From Salinicoccus cyprini (GTDB lineage: Bacteria; Bacillota; Bacilli; Staphylococcales; Salinicoccaceae), in the NCBI RefSeq assembly GCF_007713705.1, contig NZ_VMSJ01000006.1, forward strand, positions 106,509-170,508: a DNA stretch of 64,000 bases, read 5' to 3'. Positions 39,903-53,129 of this stretch are shown here, one piece after another. Numbering within the stretch: the stretch's first letter is position 1; each line of letters starts with the position of its first letter. The notes below the pieces were generated by a model, which saw nothing but the letters and a program-made list of their open reading frames with translations, was not told the DNA's origin and made no database searches. The position numbers and the translations under genes were made by a program.

Positions 39903-40844
39903 TCAGTCGGAGACCGTCTTCTTCTTGTCTTCAAGGTCGAAAATATTCTCAAGCGCGATTTCCAGAGTAGGGAAAACAAATTTGAAGTCATTTTCCATCA
40001 GGACTTCCGGCAGTACATACTGGCCTTTAAGAACCAGAATGGATTGTTCCCCGAGAATCTTTTCAATCAGAAAAGCCGGTGTCTTGAAGAAATCCGGACG
40101 GCCGAGCGCGGAACTCAGATACTTGGAGAAAGTTTTCTGTCTCAACGGCATCGGTGCTGTCATGTTGACTGGACCTCTGATGCTCGAATGTACGCCGGTA
40201 TAGAGGAGGGCATTGAGCACATCGTCGATATGGATCCAGCTGTACCACTGTTCCCCGCTGCCAAGAGGTCCGCCCGCACCCAATCGGTATGGTATGCTCA
40301 TTTTCGGCAAGGCACCTTCCTTTGAATCAAGGATGAGTCCGAAGCGGGCACAGACCACCCTGACGCCGAGGTCCTCGAATTTTTTGGCTTCATTTTCCCA
40401 TGCAGTCACTACAGTCGATAGGAAATCATGCGCTGCAAACGTATCCGATTCCGTATAGCGCACACTTTTGCTCGCAGGATAGTAATTGATGCCGCTGGCA
40501 CTGACAAGCGCACCCGGTGTGACTTCAGCCTGTGCCGCATAGCGTCTGAGCATGCGTGTCACATCCATTCTTGAATTATAGATGGCTTCCTTATGTTCAT
40601 CCGTCCACTTATCCTGGAGTGAAGCCCCGGCAAGGTTGTATATGACATCAACTTTAAGCGGCATCTCATCCATCCATGCATCATCCTCCGGATGATCCGG
40701 GTCGTACTTTACATAATGGACATATGGATGATCGGAAGTGCGCTCGCTGCGGGTGAGTATATAGACATGATCGTATTCCTGCTTCAAAATCTCTGTCAGC
40801 CTTGATCCGACAAATCCTGTGCCGCCCGTAATCAGTACATTCAT
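39903..40844 (-). CDS. TIGR01777-family NAD-dependent epimerase (YfhF-like)
   Basis: A 313-residue extended SDR protein: NADP site ITGGTGFVGSRL, NLAGASL, VSASGINYYP with the catalytic-site Tyr region, then a C-terminal DUF1731 segment (RPDFFKTPAFLIEKILGEQS). The substrate of these proteins is not known. ATG 40844 gives the MNVLITGG start after AAGGAG. The longer frame would add an unlikely tail. Confidence 0.9.
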   Translation of the reverse strand: MNVLITGGTGFVGSRLTEILKQEYDHVYILTRSERTSDHPYVHYVKYDPDHPEDDAWMDEMPLKVDVIYNLAGASLQDKWTDEHKEAIYNSRMDVTRMLRRYAAQAEVTPGALVSASGINYYPASKSVRYTESDTFAAHDFLSTVVTAWENEAKKFEDLGVRVVCARFGLILDSKEGALPKMSIPYRLGAGGPLGSGEQWYSWIHIDDVLNALLYTGVHSSIRGPVNMTAPMPLRQKTFSKYLSSALGRPDFFKTPAFLIEKILGEQSILVLKGQYVLPEVLMENDFKFVFPTLEIALENIFDLEDKKKTVSD

Positions 40845-40915
40845 ATCATCACGCTCCTTAATGTGATTATAACCTCTACGCACAGATCATAACCGATTTT
40901 TGGTCAAAAAAATAA

Positions 40916-40944
40916 AAAAGCCGGAAAATCTTCCGGCTTTTCGG
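40916..40944 (-). terminator. Terminator of clpP
   Basis: AAAGCCGGAA pairs with TTCCGGCTTTT around AATC. On the minus strand it follows the clpP stop and ends in a T-run. Confidence 0.85.
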
Positions 40945-40955
40945 GCAGTCCTCGA

Positions 40956-41549
40956 CTAGCCCTGGAGTTTTTCAGGCTCCATGACTTCATCGACAAGACC
41001 GTATTCTTTTGCTTCTTCTGCTGTCATGAAGAAGTCGCGATCCGTATCCTTCTCGATTTTATCGAGAGGCTGATCCGTACGTTCAGCAAGAATCTTATTG
41101 AGCTTCTCACGTGTTCTCAGAATGTGCTTGGCTGCGATTTCGATTTCAGTCGCCTGACCTTGCGCACCACCGAGTGGCTGGTGGATCATCACTTCAGCGT
41201 TCGGCAGGGCAAACCTTTTGCCTTTGGCGCCTGCTGCCAGCAGGAAGGAACCCATGGATGCCGCCATACCGAGACAGATTGTCTGTACGTCCGGCTTGAT
41301 GTGCTGGATTGTATCGTAGATTGCCATGCCGGCTGTAACGCTGCCGCCTGGTGAGTTGATATATAGGAAGATATCCTTTTCAGGGTCCTGAGCCTGCAGG
41401 AAGAGCAGCTGGCTGACTACGGAGTTTGCAACATTGTCATCGATGCCCGTACCGATCATGATGATCCTGTCCTTCAGCAGTCTCGAGTAGATGTCATAAG
41501 CACGTTCCCCGCGGTTTGTCTGTTCAATAACTGTAGGAATGAGATTCAT
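40956..41549 (-). CDS. clpP: ATP-dependent Clp protease proteolytic subunit
   Basis: A 197-residue serine protease that forms the tetradecameric chamber used by ClpX and ClpC. Catalytic Ser in GMAASMGSF, His in MIHQPLGG, Asp in [20 protein letters not shown] is the usual start. A CtsR operator overlaps the promoter upstream. Confidence 0.97.
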   Translation of the reverse strand: MNLIPTVIEQTNRGERAYDIYSRLLKDRIIMIGTGIDDNVANSVVSQLLFLQAQDPEKDIFLYINSPGGSVTAGMAIYDTIQHIKPDVQTICLGMAASMGSFLLAAGAKGKRFALPNAEVMIHQPLGGAQGQATEIEIAAKHILRTREKLNKILAERTDQPLDKIEKDTDRDFFMTAEEAKEYGLVDEVMEPEKLQG

Positions 41550-41595
41550 TGTATTACCTCCTGGTATTGTGTTTGGCTTTCTTTCACTGATTCAG

Positions 41596-41624
41596 TTATA
41601 CCATATTAGTCAAATAAGGTCAAA
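41596..41624 (-). promoter_or_regulatory. clpP promoter with CtsR operator
   Basis: On the plus strand AGTCAAA (41608-41614), a 3-nt spacer and GGTCAAA (41618-41624) form the CtsR heptad tandem (consensus GGTCAAA-N3-GGTCAAA, one mismatch). Read on the minus strand, TTGACC is the -35 and TATAAC the -10 with 17 bp between, so CtsR bound here covers the promoter until stress releases it. Confidence 0.88.
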
Positions 41625-41729
41625 AGAAACACTTTGTGTAGAGAAGAGTAAAATTAAGGCTTTAATTCATTCTTATTTATTGCTATACTTATATTTGCTT
41701 TATTGCGTTCCGAAATATAATTTAATCAT

Positions 41730-41801
41730 ACCCCCGTGGTGTAATGGATAACACGTAAGATTCCGGTTCTTGAGATGGGAGTTCGATCCTCTCCGGGGGT
41801 G
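41730..41801 (+). tRNA. tRNA-Arg (anticodon CCG)
   Basis: The acceptor arm ACCCCCG pairs with CGGGGGT, the D-stem GTGT with ACAC, the anticodon stem TAAGA with TCTTG around loop TTCCGGT (anticodon CCG, reading CGG), and the T-arm GGGAG with CTCTC around TTCGATC. CCA is not encoded. Confidence 0.92.
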
Positions 41802-41820
41802 TTAGATCGAGGTGGGCCGT

Positions 41821-42606
41821 GTGAGTGGCGAACTTGAGGTTATGGAAGCTCCAGATAAAGTCCTTAGCGAAGATTTTGTGCGCGATGTATTCTACATTGC
41901 CGTCAATTGTGGCAAGATGCTGCTGGAAAGTGGAGCTGAAACATATCGGATTGAAGATACGATGCTGCGCATCGCATCCAGTTACGGTATTGAAAATGCC
42001 CAAGTATTCGTCACTCCCACGGTCATTATTTTTTCCATGAACGATTATGCGCTCACACAGACGGTACGCATCGACGAACGGGCCAACAATCTGGAGAAGA
42101 TAATGAGCGTCAATGAGCTGTCGAGGCGTATTTCGGCAGGTCTGCCACTCAAGCGGGCAATCAGCAGTCTGGAAAAAATCCATAATACCGATTTTTTCCC
42201 CTTCTGGCTGGTTGTTCTCTCCGGTGGTGCCATCGGTTTTCTATTTCTGCTGCTTTTCGATGGTACAGCCGCCGACTTGCCGGCTGCTTTCATCGCCGGT
42301 GCCGGTGGGGTTTTCATCATGGAAGGCATCCAGCGCTATACAAGGGTCAAATTCTTTACTGAATTCTTCGCTGCCCTCTATATAGCGGTTGTTTCGATTG
42401 CGCTTGTCGAAAGCGGTTACGGCACCATGCTCGATACCATCATCATTGCCGGTGTCATGCCGCTTGTGCCTGGAGTACTGATTACGAATGCAATCCGGGA
42501 GATGATCCGCGGCCACCTGATGGCCGGCGTGATCAAAGGCGCGGAAGCCGCTCTGACGGCCATTGCCATCGGTGCAGGCGTCGGTCTGGTATTCCTGCTG
42601 GTATAG
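41821..42606 (+). CDS. ThrE-type exporter, large subunit (YjjP-like)
   Basis: A 261-residue protein of the split threonine/serine exporter family. The N-terminal soluble half has LLESGAETYRIEDTMLRIASSYG and FVTPTVIIFS, and about five membrane segments follow from residue 130. GTG 41821 follows AGGTG. A GTG nine bases upstream is also possible. It forms a pair with the next gene. The substrate is inferred only from the family. Confidence 0.85.
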   Translation: MSGELEVMEAPDKVLSEDFVRDVFYIAVNCGKMLLESGAETYRIEDTMLRIASSYGIENAQVFVTPTVIIFSMNDYALTQTVRIDERANNLEKIMSVNELSRRISAGLPLKRAISSLEKIHNTDFFPFWLVVLSGGAIGFLFLLLFDGTAADLPAAFIAGAGGVFIMEGIQRYTRVKFFTEFFAALYIAVVSIALVESGYGTMLDTIIIAGVMPLVPGVLITNAIREMIRGHLMAGVIKGAEAALTAIAIGAGVGLVFLLV

Positions 42607-42617
42607 GAGGCGCACGA

Positions 42618-43070
42618 ATGATCTATTTCTATCAATTTGTACTGAGCTTCTTCGCTTCTGCAAGTTTCGGCGTCCTCTTCAATGCGCCGAGGAAGGCACT
42701 GGCCAGCTGCGGCGTTACAGGGGCATTCGGCTGGCTTGTCTTCTACGCTTGCCGGGAAGCCGGGATGGATCTGATCCTGGCTACGTATCTGGGTGCAATC
42801 GCACTATCCATGATCGCAATCTTCTATTCACGCCATAAAAGAATGCCGATCATTGCGTTCATCACCTGCGGCATCATTCCGCTGGTGCCCGGCGGCCTTG
42901 CATATAATGCCATGCGTCACGTTGTACTGAAAGACTATATGACTGCTCTGGAGTATGGATTTGAAGCCGCACTGATTTCATTGGCCATCGCGATGGGCAT
43001 CATCAGTACCGAAATGATCGATCAGGTATTGCAGGCAGTCAGAAAGAAACTGAAAAAAGAAAGGGTATGA
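42618..43070 (+). CDS. ThrE-type exporter, small subunit (YjjB-like)
   Basis: A 150-residue membrane protein with about four to five spans, of the ThrE_2/YjjB type: FNAPRKALASCGVTGAFGWL and ITCGIIPLVPGGLAYNAM are family-typical. GGAGG lies before ATG 42618. It is made with the large subunit and overlaps the glutaredoxin-like gene by 4 nt. Confidence 0.85.
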   Translation: MIYFYQFVLSFFASASFGVLFNAPRKALASCGVTGAFGWLVFYACREAGMDLILATYLGAIALSMIAIFYSRHKRMPIIAFITCGIIPLVPGGLAYNAMRHVVLKDYMTALEYGFEAALISLAIAMGIISTEMIDQVLQAVRKKLKKERV

Positions 43071-43330
43071 ATATGCTGGAACTGACATATTATACAAGAA
43101 AGAAATGTCCTTTATGCGATGAAGGAAAAGAACAGATCAACCTTGCACTGTCCGAACTCAGGTACAATGATGTCCAGATGAGGACTTTGGATATAGATGA
43201 GGACGAAGTGCTGCAGGAGGAATACATGATTCGTGTACCTGTGCTGATGCATGAAGGCAATGTCGTCCAGGAAGGCATCATCGATTTCGCCTATGTCTAT
43301 GATTACTTGAAGACCCACCTGGGTAAATAA
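43067..43330 (+). CDS. Glutaredoxin-like protein (DUF836 family)
   Basis: An 87-residue thioredoxin fold with the dithiol CPLC near residue 14-17, a cis-Pro in IRVPVLMHEG and the C-terminal helix. The ATG overlaps the previous stop (ATGA). It sits just upstream of the cggR promoter. Confidence 0.85.
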   Translation: MNMLELTYYTRKKCPLCDEGKEQINLALSELRYNDVQMRTLDIDEDEVLQEEYMIRVPVLMHEGNVVQEGIIDFAYVYDYLKTHLGK

Positions 43331-43352
43331 CAGAATAGCGAAAGATAAATAA

Positions 43353-43423
43353 TTGCATTATTTAATATGTATGATATATTAAGTGTGTAATTATTTTTTG
43401 TCCCTAGTGGGACGTAATACGTC
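43353..43423 (+). promoter_or_regulatory. cggR-gap promoter and CggR operator
   Basis: TTGCAT (43353-43358) and TATATT (43375-43380) are 16 bp apart. Downstream, GTCCC-TAGT-GGGAC (43400-43413) overlaps GGGAC-N7-GTC (43409-43423), close to the CggR operator pattern. Repression would be relieved by fructose-1,6-bisphosphate. Confidence 0.7.
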
Positions 43424-43450
43424 TCACTTTAACGAGAGGTGTTGAGTCTC

Positions 43451-44473
43451 ATGTGGCAAAAGCTATTGGACATCCAGAAACGCATAGCGCCGGAAATCAT
43501 CATGGAATTGCAGAAACGCTCAAGCATACTGAAGCAGATTGAATCGCATCAGCCCATCGGACGCCGGACACTTGCCAGACAGCTCAACATGACGGAAAGG
43601 GTTCTGAGGAAGGAAGTGGATACACTTCAGAATCTCGACCTGATCGTCATTGATAAAAAAGGCATATCCATTTCCCGAGCGGGTATTGAAGTATTGCAGG
43701 ATCTTTCACCTTTCATGACGACGCTCGACCGCAGAACGGATCTTGCACGCAGATTGAAGGAGAAGTACGCACTACAGGATTTCTTCATCATTCGTGGTGA
43801 CGCCGATGACAATCCTGAACTTCAGCAGGCGCTGCCGAAGCTGATGGCCGAAGAGCTTCAGAAGATGCTCTTTGATGGCGCAGTCATTTCTGTAGCAGGC
43901 GGCTCTACGATGGCAAATGTAGGCAACCATCTCAAACCTGTCAATGAGCATGTACTTTTTGTACCGGCTCGCGGCGGGCTCGGGGAAGAAATCGGCAATC
44001 AGGCGAATTCCATCGCAAGCCGTCTTGCTACGGCTGCCGGTGGGGAGCACAAGGTGCTCCATGCCCCCGATAACGTCGGAGAAAATGTCTTCGAATCACT
44101 GAAGGCCGAGCCTTCGGTGATGGAAGTTGCTGAACTGAACAGGAAGTCGCATTATGTCATCCACGGCATCGGCGAAGCATTCACAATGGCACACCGGCGG
44201 AATGTCAGCCGGGAGACGCTCTCAGAGCTTGAAGAGAAGGAGGCAGTCGGTGAAGCCTTCGGCTACTACTTCAATGCTTGTGGCGATATCGTCAGCAAAG
44301 TCAGAACGATCGGCCTTCAGCTCGAAGATCTTGAAAGCAAGCAGGCCATACTTGCCGTTGCCGGAGGCAGCAGCAAGAAGGAGGCAGTCGGCGCCTACAT
44401 GAAGATTGCACCGAAGAATACCGTACTTTTCATTGATGAGACCATCGCGCAATTTCTGTTGGATAGCAAATAA
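43451..44473 (+). CDS. cggR: Central glycolytic genes regulator
   Basis: A 340-residue SorC/DeoR-type repressor. The N-terminal winged helix has [23 protein letters not shown]. The C-terminal sugar-phosphate-binding domain has [14 protein letters not shown] and [11 protein letters not shown]. It heads the gap-pgk-tpi-gpmI-eno operon, which it represses. ATG 43451 follows GAGAGGTG. A GTG at 43439 is an alternative. Confidence 0.95.
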   Translation: MWQKLLDIQKRIAPEIIMELQKRSSILKQIESHQPIGRRTLARQLNMTERVLRKEVDTLQNLDLIVIDKKGISISRAGIEVLQDLSPFMTTLDRRTDLARRLKEKYALQDFFIIRGDADDNPELQQALPKLMAEELQKMLFDGAVISVAGGSTMANVGNHLKPVNEHVLFVPARGGLGEEIGNQANSIASRLATAAGGEHKVLHAPDNVGENVFESLKAEPSVMEVAELNRKSHYVIHGIGEAFTMAHRRNVSRETLSELEEKEAVGEAFGYYFNACGDIVSKVRTIGLQLEDLESKQAILAVAGGSSKKEAVGAYMKIAPKNTVLFIDETIAQFLLDSK

Positions 44474-44505
44474 TATTATATATGAAATCAAGGAGGCCAT
44501 TAAAC

Positions 44506-45510
44506 ATGGTTAGAGTAGCAATTAATGGATTTGGACGTATCGGAAGACTGGCAGCGAGAGAAATTCAGAATTACGATGATATGCAGGTAGTTGCAGTAAA
44601 CGACCTTACAGATGATGATTTCCTTGCACACCTTTTCAAATATGATACAACTCAGGGACGTTTTGAAGGCGAAGTCGAGCAGATTGAAGGCGGCTTCAAG
44701 ATCAATGGCAACGAAATCAAATCCTTCAACCAGAAGAACCCGGCAGAACTGCCTTGGGGCGATCTGGATATCGATATAGTACTCGAGTGCACAGGTTTCT
44801 TCACCGACGAAGAAGGCGCGAGAAAGCACATCGAAGCCGGTGCCAAGCAGGTGCTCGTTTCTGCACCAGGCAAAGGCAATATGAAAACAATCGTCTACGG
44901 TGTCAACGAAGATGTACTCGATGGATCAGAGGAAGTTGTTTCCGCTGCTTCATGTACAACGAACTGCCTGGCACCGGTCGTCAAAGTGCTGAACGACGAG
45001 TTTGGTATCCAGAGCGGACTGATGACAACAATCCACGCATATACAGGCGACCAGAATACACTGGATGCACCGCACCCTAAAGGCGACTACCGCCGTGCAC
45101 GTGCAGCAGCAGTGAACGTTGTGCCTAACTCCACAGGTGCTGCAAAAGCAATCGGTCAGGTGCTTCCTGAGCTTGAAGGCAAGCTTGACGGTGGTGCGCA
45201 ACGTGTACCGGTACCAACAGGTTCCCTGACAGAAGTAACAACAGTACTTGAAAAATCAGTCACAGTTGAAGAAGTGAACGAAGCGATGAAAAATGCTGAG
45301 AACCCTTCTTTCGGCTATAATGAAGATCAGATCGTCTCTTCTGACATCATCGGCATCAAAGCAGGTTCACTCTTCGATGCGACACAGACACGTGTCCTTG
45401 ATGTAGACGGCAAACAGCTCGTACGTACAGTTGCATGGTACGACAATGAAATGTCCTATACTGCCCAGCTTGTCAGAACACTTAACCACATGGTGAAAAG
45501 CAATCAGTAA
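44506..45510 (+). CDS. gap: Glyceraldehyde-3-phosphate dehydrogenase (glycolytic)
   Basis: A 334-residue NAD-linked enzyme: [10 protein letters not shown], the catalytic Cys in SCTTNCLAP, and [18 protein letters not shown]. Its position directly after cggR marks it as the glycolytic GapA, not the gluconeogenic GapB. ATG 44506 follows AAGGAGG. A hairpin terminator follows, which may reduce transcription of pgk and beyond. Confidence 0.97.
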   Translation: MVRVAINGFGRIGRLAAREIQNYDDMQVVAVNDLTDDDFLAHLFKYDTTQGRFEGEVEQIEGGFKINGNEIKSFNQKNPAELPWGDLDIDIVLECTGFFTDEEGARKHIEAGAKQVLVSAPGKGNMKTIVYGVNEDVLDGSEEVVSAASCTTNCLAPVVKVLNDEFGIQSGLMTTIHAYTGDQNTLDAPHPKGDYRRARAAAVNVVPNSTGAAKAIGQVLPELEGKLDGGAQRVPVPTGSLTEVTTVLEKSVTVEEVNEAMKNAENPSFGYNEDQIVSSDIIGIKAGSLFDATQTRVLDVDGKQLVRTVAWYDNEMSYTAQLVRTLNHMVKSNQ

Positions 45511-45523
45511 GTTTGATTAATAA

Positions 45524-45555
45524 AAACGGGCGGGGAACCGCCCGTTTTTATTTTA
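45524..45555 (+). terminator. Terminator or attenuator after gap
   Basis: AAAACGGGCGG pairs with CCGCCCGTTTT around GGAA, followed by a T-rich run. It lies between gap and pgk. Confidence 0.85.
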
Positions 45556-45612
45556 TTCCGATTTATAGATGGGTATAATGAAGATGAACAGAAAAGCATA
45601 GGAGGCACGGCA

Positions 45613-46800
45613 ATGAAAAAAACTGTAGAAGATGTTGAACTGAAAGGCAAGAAAGTATTGCTTCGCGCTGACTTGAATGTCCCGATGTCGGATGGGGAAA
45701 TCACGAACGACAACCGTATTGTACAGGCACTCCCTACAATCAGGTATATCATTGAACAGGGCGGAAAGGTCATTCTTTTCTCCCACCTCGGCAAAGTGAA
45801 GACGGAAGAGGACAAGAAGGATAAGACGCTGCAGCCGGTCGCTGAAAGACTGACCGAACTGCTGGATACGGATGTCGCATTCGTTCCCCACACACGTGGA
45901 GAAGCGCTTGAACAGGGTATCAGCAATCTTGAAGATGGCGGCATCCTGATGTTCGAAAACACCCGTTTCGAAGATATCGATGGCAAGAAGGAAAGCGGCA
46001 ATGACCCGGAACTCGGCAAGTACTGGGCATCACTTGGTGATATCTTCGTCAATGATGCATTCGGTACAGCACACAGAAGCCACGCTTCGAATGTAGGCAT
46101 CGGCAATAATCTGGAGACAGTATCCGGCTACCTCATGCAGAAGGAGATCGACTTCATCGGCGGTGCAATCGATGCGCCTGAACGCCCATTCGTCGCCATT
46201 CTCGGTGGTGCAAAAGTATCCGATAAGATCGGTGTCATCAAGAACGTACTCGATAAGGCAGACCGTGTCATCATCGGTGGCGGCATGGCCTATACATTCT
46301 TCAAGGCACAGGGCAAGGAGATCGGCAAGTCGCTGCTTGAAGAAGACAAGGTGGACATGGCCAGAACACTGCTCGAGGAATCAGGCGATAAGATTGTGCT
46401 GCCTGTCGATGTCGTTGCAGCAGAAGACTTCGCTCCTGATGCCAAGCATAGAACGGTTTCTGTAGATGAAATTCCTGCGGACATGGAATGCCTCGACATT
46501 GGTGAGAAGACGGTTGAGAGATTCAAGGAAGTACTTGAAGGTGCGAAGACAGTCGTATGGAATGGGCCGATGGGCGTATTCGAAATGGAGAACTTCGCCA
46601 AAGGTACAATCGGTGTATGCAAAGCCATTGCTGAACTGGATGAGGCGACAACAATCATCGGTGGCGGCGACTCTGCAGCTGCAGCCATGGACCTTGGATA
46701 TGCGGACGATTTCTCTCATATCTCTACAGGCGGCGGTGCATCTCTTGAGTATCTGGAAGGCAAGGAACTTCCAGGGCTTTCCGTAATCGACGATAAGTAG
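45613..46800 (+). CDS. pgk: Phosphoglycerate kinase
   Basis: A 395-residue kinase making ATP from 1,3-bisphosphoglycerate. [47 protein letters not shown], and the nucleotide site GGGDSAAAA are intact. Confidence 0.97.
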   Translation: MKKTVEDVELKGKKVLLRADLNVPMSDGEITNDNRIVQALPTIRYIIEQGGKVILFSHLGKVKTEEDKKDKTLQPVAERLTELLDTDVAFVPHTRGEALEQGISNLEDGGILMFENTRFEDIDGKKESGNDPELGKYWASLGDIFVNDAFGTAHRSHASNVGIGNNLETVSGYLMQKEIDFIGGAIDAPERPFVAILGGAKVSDKIGVIKNVLDKADRVIIGGGMAYTFFKAQGKEIGKSLLEEDKVDMARTLLEESGDKIVLPVDVVAAEDFAPDAKHRTVSVDEIPADMECLDIGEKTVERFKEVLEGAKTVVWNGPMGVFEMENFAKGTIGVCKAIAELDEATTIIGGGDSAAAAMDLGYADDFSHISTGGGASLEYLEGKELPGLSVIDDK

Positions 46801-50479
<3,679 letters not shown>

Positions 50480-50497
50480 AAGAAGTTGATTTGATGG

Positions 50498-50526
50498 CAG
50501 CCCCTTTTCAGGGGCTGTTTTTTTTG
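50498..50526 (+). terminator. Terminator of the glycolytic operon
   Basis: CAGCCCCT pairs with AGGGGCTG around TTTC-like loop bases, followed by eight T residues. Confidence 0.92.
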
Positions 50527-50626
50527 GTGGATCAGATGGTCGACTGCTTATGCCATGTATCGTTAATGAGAAAGTATCCTGTGATATACTATAGTTCAAA
50601 CTCAATGATTCAAAGTGGTGAGGCTA

Positions 50627-51601
50627 ATGAATATAGAGAAGATCAGTCAACTGGCCGGTGTATCGAAGAGCACCGTATCCAGGTATTTGAATAACGGGTC
50701 TGTCAGTCAGAGGACCAAAGAGAAAATAGAAAAAATCATCAAGACACATAATTATGAACCGAACCGTTTTGCCCAGAGCCTGAAAGCCAAGCGTACCAAC
50801 ATGCTCGGTGTGATCGTACCCAGAGTGGATTCGTTTGCTGCGAATGAAACTTTCAAGGGGATTGATAAAGTGCTCCATGACTCCGGTTTACAGTCCATCA
50901 TATATTATACTAATCAAGATATAAATCGTGAGATGGAAGGGCTGAAAGCTCTTTTCAATCAGCGTGTGGATGGTATTATACTGATGGCAACCCATATGAC
51001 GGCCGAACATATGTCCATCATAAACAGTGTGGATATACCAGTGGTCATCGTGGGGCAATTTTCAGAAGGCGTTCATTGCATCATCCACGATGATTACGGG
51101 GCAGGGCGGAAAATGGCGGAATATATAGCCCGTTACTTCAAGGACGACCTTTTGTACCTCGGTGTCTCCGATACGGATGAAGCAGTAGGGATAAAAAGGC
51201 GGGATGGCGTGTTGGATTATTTCGACACTCTGGGAATAACATGTAAAACGGCAGAGACCTCCTTCAATTATAGTGAGGCATTCGATGATATAGGCGTCAT
51301 CTTCGAAGCCTCTGTACCTGAAGTCATGATCTGCGCAACCGATAATATTGCACTGGCAGCCTTGAAGCATGCAATTGAACGCGGCATCAGTGTTCCGGAT
51401 GAACTGTCCATCACAGGTTTTGGAGGATATAATACGACAAACATCGTCACGCCGACTTTGACGACTGTGCGATTTGGTTATTTCGAAGCAGGTGAAAAGG
51501 CGGCTGAAAGCATACTGAAACTGATCGATGGAGAGCGTATTTCAATGATACAGCATGTAGGAAATGAACTAATTATAAATGAAAGCGTTGACAAAAAATA
51601 A
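50627..51601 (+). CDS. scrR: LacI-family sucrose operon repressor
   Basis: A 324-residue repressor: helix-turn-helix NIEKISQLAGVSKSTVSRYLN at the N-terminus, a hinge region with AQSLKAKRTNMLGVIVP, and a periplasmic-binding-like sensor domain. It lies directly upstream of the sucrose genes. The inducer is probably a product of sucrose breakdown such as fructose or sucrose-6-phosphate. GTGAGG precedes ATG 50627. Confidence 0.88.
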   Translation: MNIEKISQLAGVSKSTVSRYLNNGSVSQRTKEKIEKIIKTHNYEPNRFAQSLKAKRTNMLGVIVPRVDSFAANETFKGIDKVLHDSGLQSIIYYTNQDINREMEGLKALFNQRVDGIILMATHMTAEHMSIINSVDIPVVIVGQFSEGVHCIIHDDYGAGRKMAEYIARYFKDDLLYLGVSDTDEAVGIKRRDGVLDYFDTLGITCKTAETSFNYSEAFDDIGVIFEASVPEVMICATDNIALAALKHAIERGISVPDELSITGFGGYNTTNIVTPTLTTVRFGYFEAGEKAAESILKLIDGERISMIQHVGNELIINESVDKK

Positions 51602-51616
51602 AATCAGGTATAAAGT
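51580..51616 (+). promoter_or_regulatory. scrBKA promoter with overlapping cre site
   Basis: TGAAAGCGTTGACA (51580-51593) matches the CcpA cre consensus TGWNANCGNTNWCA and lies inside the scrR coding end. Its TTGACA is also the -35. TATAAA (51609-51614) or TAAAGT (51611-51616) is the -10. Confidence 0.85.
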
Positions 51617-51618
51617 TT

Positions 51619-51669
51619 AAGTGAACAAAGCGGTTCACTTTTTTTTTAATGCTTATTGGAACCGGTTCC
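51619..51669 (+). promoter_or_regulatory. Candidate ScrR operators
   Basis: Two palindromes lie downstream of the -10: AAGTGAAC-N6-GTTCACTT (51619-51640) and GGAACCGGTTCC (51658-51669). Both are of the form bound by LacI-family repressors and would block scrBKA transcription. Confidence 0.7.
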
Positions 51670-51689
51670 GAAAAGAAAGGGGTACTGTT

Positions 51690-53129
51690 ATGAAAGAGTG
51701 GTCACGGACAGAGCGCTACAGAAAAATCGAAGATGTTTTCATAGAGGAATATGAGGCCCTATTGCATAGTGTTGAAAAAGCAAGATGGCGTCAGAAGTTC
51801 CATGTGCAGCCAGTCTCCGGGTTACTGAATGATCCGAACGGACTGGTTCAGAAGGGAGATACTTATCATATCTTCTTCCAGTGGTTTCCGCTTGGTGCGG
51901 TTCATGGATTAAAGTATTGGTATCATGCTTCTTCAAAAGATCTGATCGAATTCAAATATGAAGGTGCAGCAAATATTCCGGACACGACCTGGGAGTCCCA
52001 TGGTGCCTATTCCGGTTCGGCGCTCCTCCATGAAGAGGATATCCAGATCTTCTATACAGGCAACCATAGAAGCGAAGATTGGAATCGGACCCCATATCAG
52101 ATCCGTGGGGTATTCAACGAAGAGACAGGTGTAGTCGAAGAGAAAGAGCCGGTTATAGAAGGACCTCATCCCGGCTACACGGAGCACTACCGCGATCCGA
52201 AAGTGTGGCGTCATGAAGACACCTTCTACATGATTGTCGGAGCCCAAACGACTGGAGGACGAGGGTGTGTGGTACTTTATCATTCCAAAGACCTGAAGGA
52301 GTGGCGTTTCCATGCTGAGGTAAAGACGGGGCTGGCTGATTTTGGTTATATGTGGGAATGTCCTGACATGTTCAACCTTAATGGGTATGATGTTCTGCTT
52401 TTTTCTCCACAAGGCATTGCAAATGACACGGGTTATCTGAATGTATATCAATCAGGGTGCATTGTCGGACAATTCGATTACGAAACGGCTGTTATGGATC
52501 ATGACGCATTTCATCTTATGGATTACGGGTATGATTTCTACGCCCCTCAGACGTTTGAAAATAGTTCGGGAGAGCGCATCCTTATTGGGTGGATGGGCTT
52601 GCCGGAAACCGGCTATCCAAGTGACGAAGATGGATGGGCGCACTGTCTCACTATTCCAAGGAAACTATCGATTGAAAATGGTCGTCTGTTCCAGGAACCT
52701 ATTCCTCAGTTGATGAAATATAGAAAAGCACATGACAGCAGGTATAAAGGATCCAAAATAGTCGACCTGCCTGAAACATACGATCTTGAAGTAAACGTGA
52801 GAACGATGGACGATTTCACACTTTGTCTCCTGGATAGCGGAGATGAATATTTTGAAATCACGTATTCCAGCAGCAGATCAGAAATCCAAATCAGAAGACA
52901 CTTCAACCACGAGGTCGAGTGCAGGTATCCGGAATACCGGAAGGCAGCGTTGGAGGAGCCGGTGCATCATTTGAGAGCCATTGTTGATGTCAGTAGTATA
53001 GAGCTTTTCATCAACCATGGAAAATATGTTTTCACGAGCAGGATGTTCAGTGAAGCGAGCACTCATGATATCAGTGCCCACAATATCAGTTTGGATGATC
53101 TGAATATATATGAACTGGAGGTCGAGTAA
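51690..53129 (+). CDS. scrB: Sucrose-6-phosphate hydrolase (GH32)
   Basis: A 479-residue beta-fructofuranosidase. The catalytic nucleophile Asp is in LLNDPNGL, the transition-state Asp in YRDPKVW, and the acid/base Glu in MWECPDMF. The C-terminal part is the beta-sandwich of the family. It splits sucrose-6-phosphate delivered by ScrA into glucose-6-phosphate and fructose. ATG 51690 follows AAAGGGG. Confidence 0.95.
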   Translation: MKEWSRTERYRKIEDVFIEEYEALLHSVEKARWRQKFHVQPVSGLLNDPNGLVQKGDTYHIFFQWFPLGAVHGLKYWYHASSKDLIEFKYEGAANIPDTTWESHGAYSGSALLHEEDIQIFYTGNHRSEDWNRTPYQIRGVFNEETGVVEEKEPVIEGPHPGYTEHYRDPKVWRHEDTFYMIVGAQTTGGRGCVVLYHSKDLKEWRFHAEVKTGLADFGYMWECPDMFNLNGYDVLLFSPQGIANDTGYLNVYQSGCIVGQFDYETAVMDHDAFHLMDYGYDFYAPQTFENSSGERILIGWMGLPETGYPSDEDGWAHCLTIPRKLSIENGRLFQEPIPQLMKYRKAHDSRYKGSKIVDLPETYDLEVNVRTMDDFTLCLLDSGDEYFEITYSSSRSEIQIRRHFNHEVECRYPEYRKAALEEPVHHLRAIVDVSSIELFINHGKYVFTSRMFSEASTHDISAHNISLDDLNIYELEVE

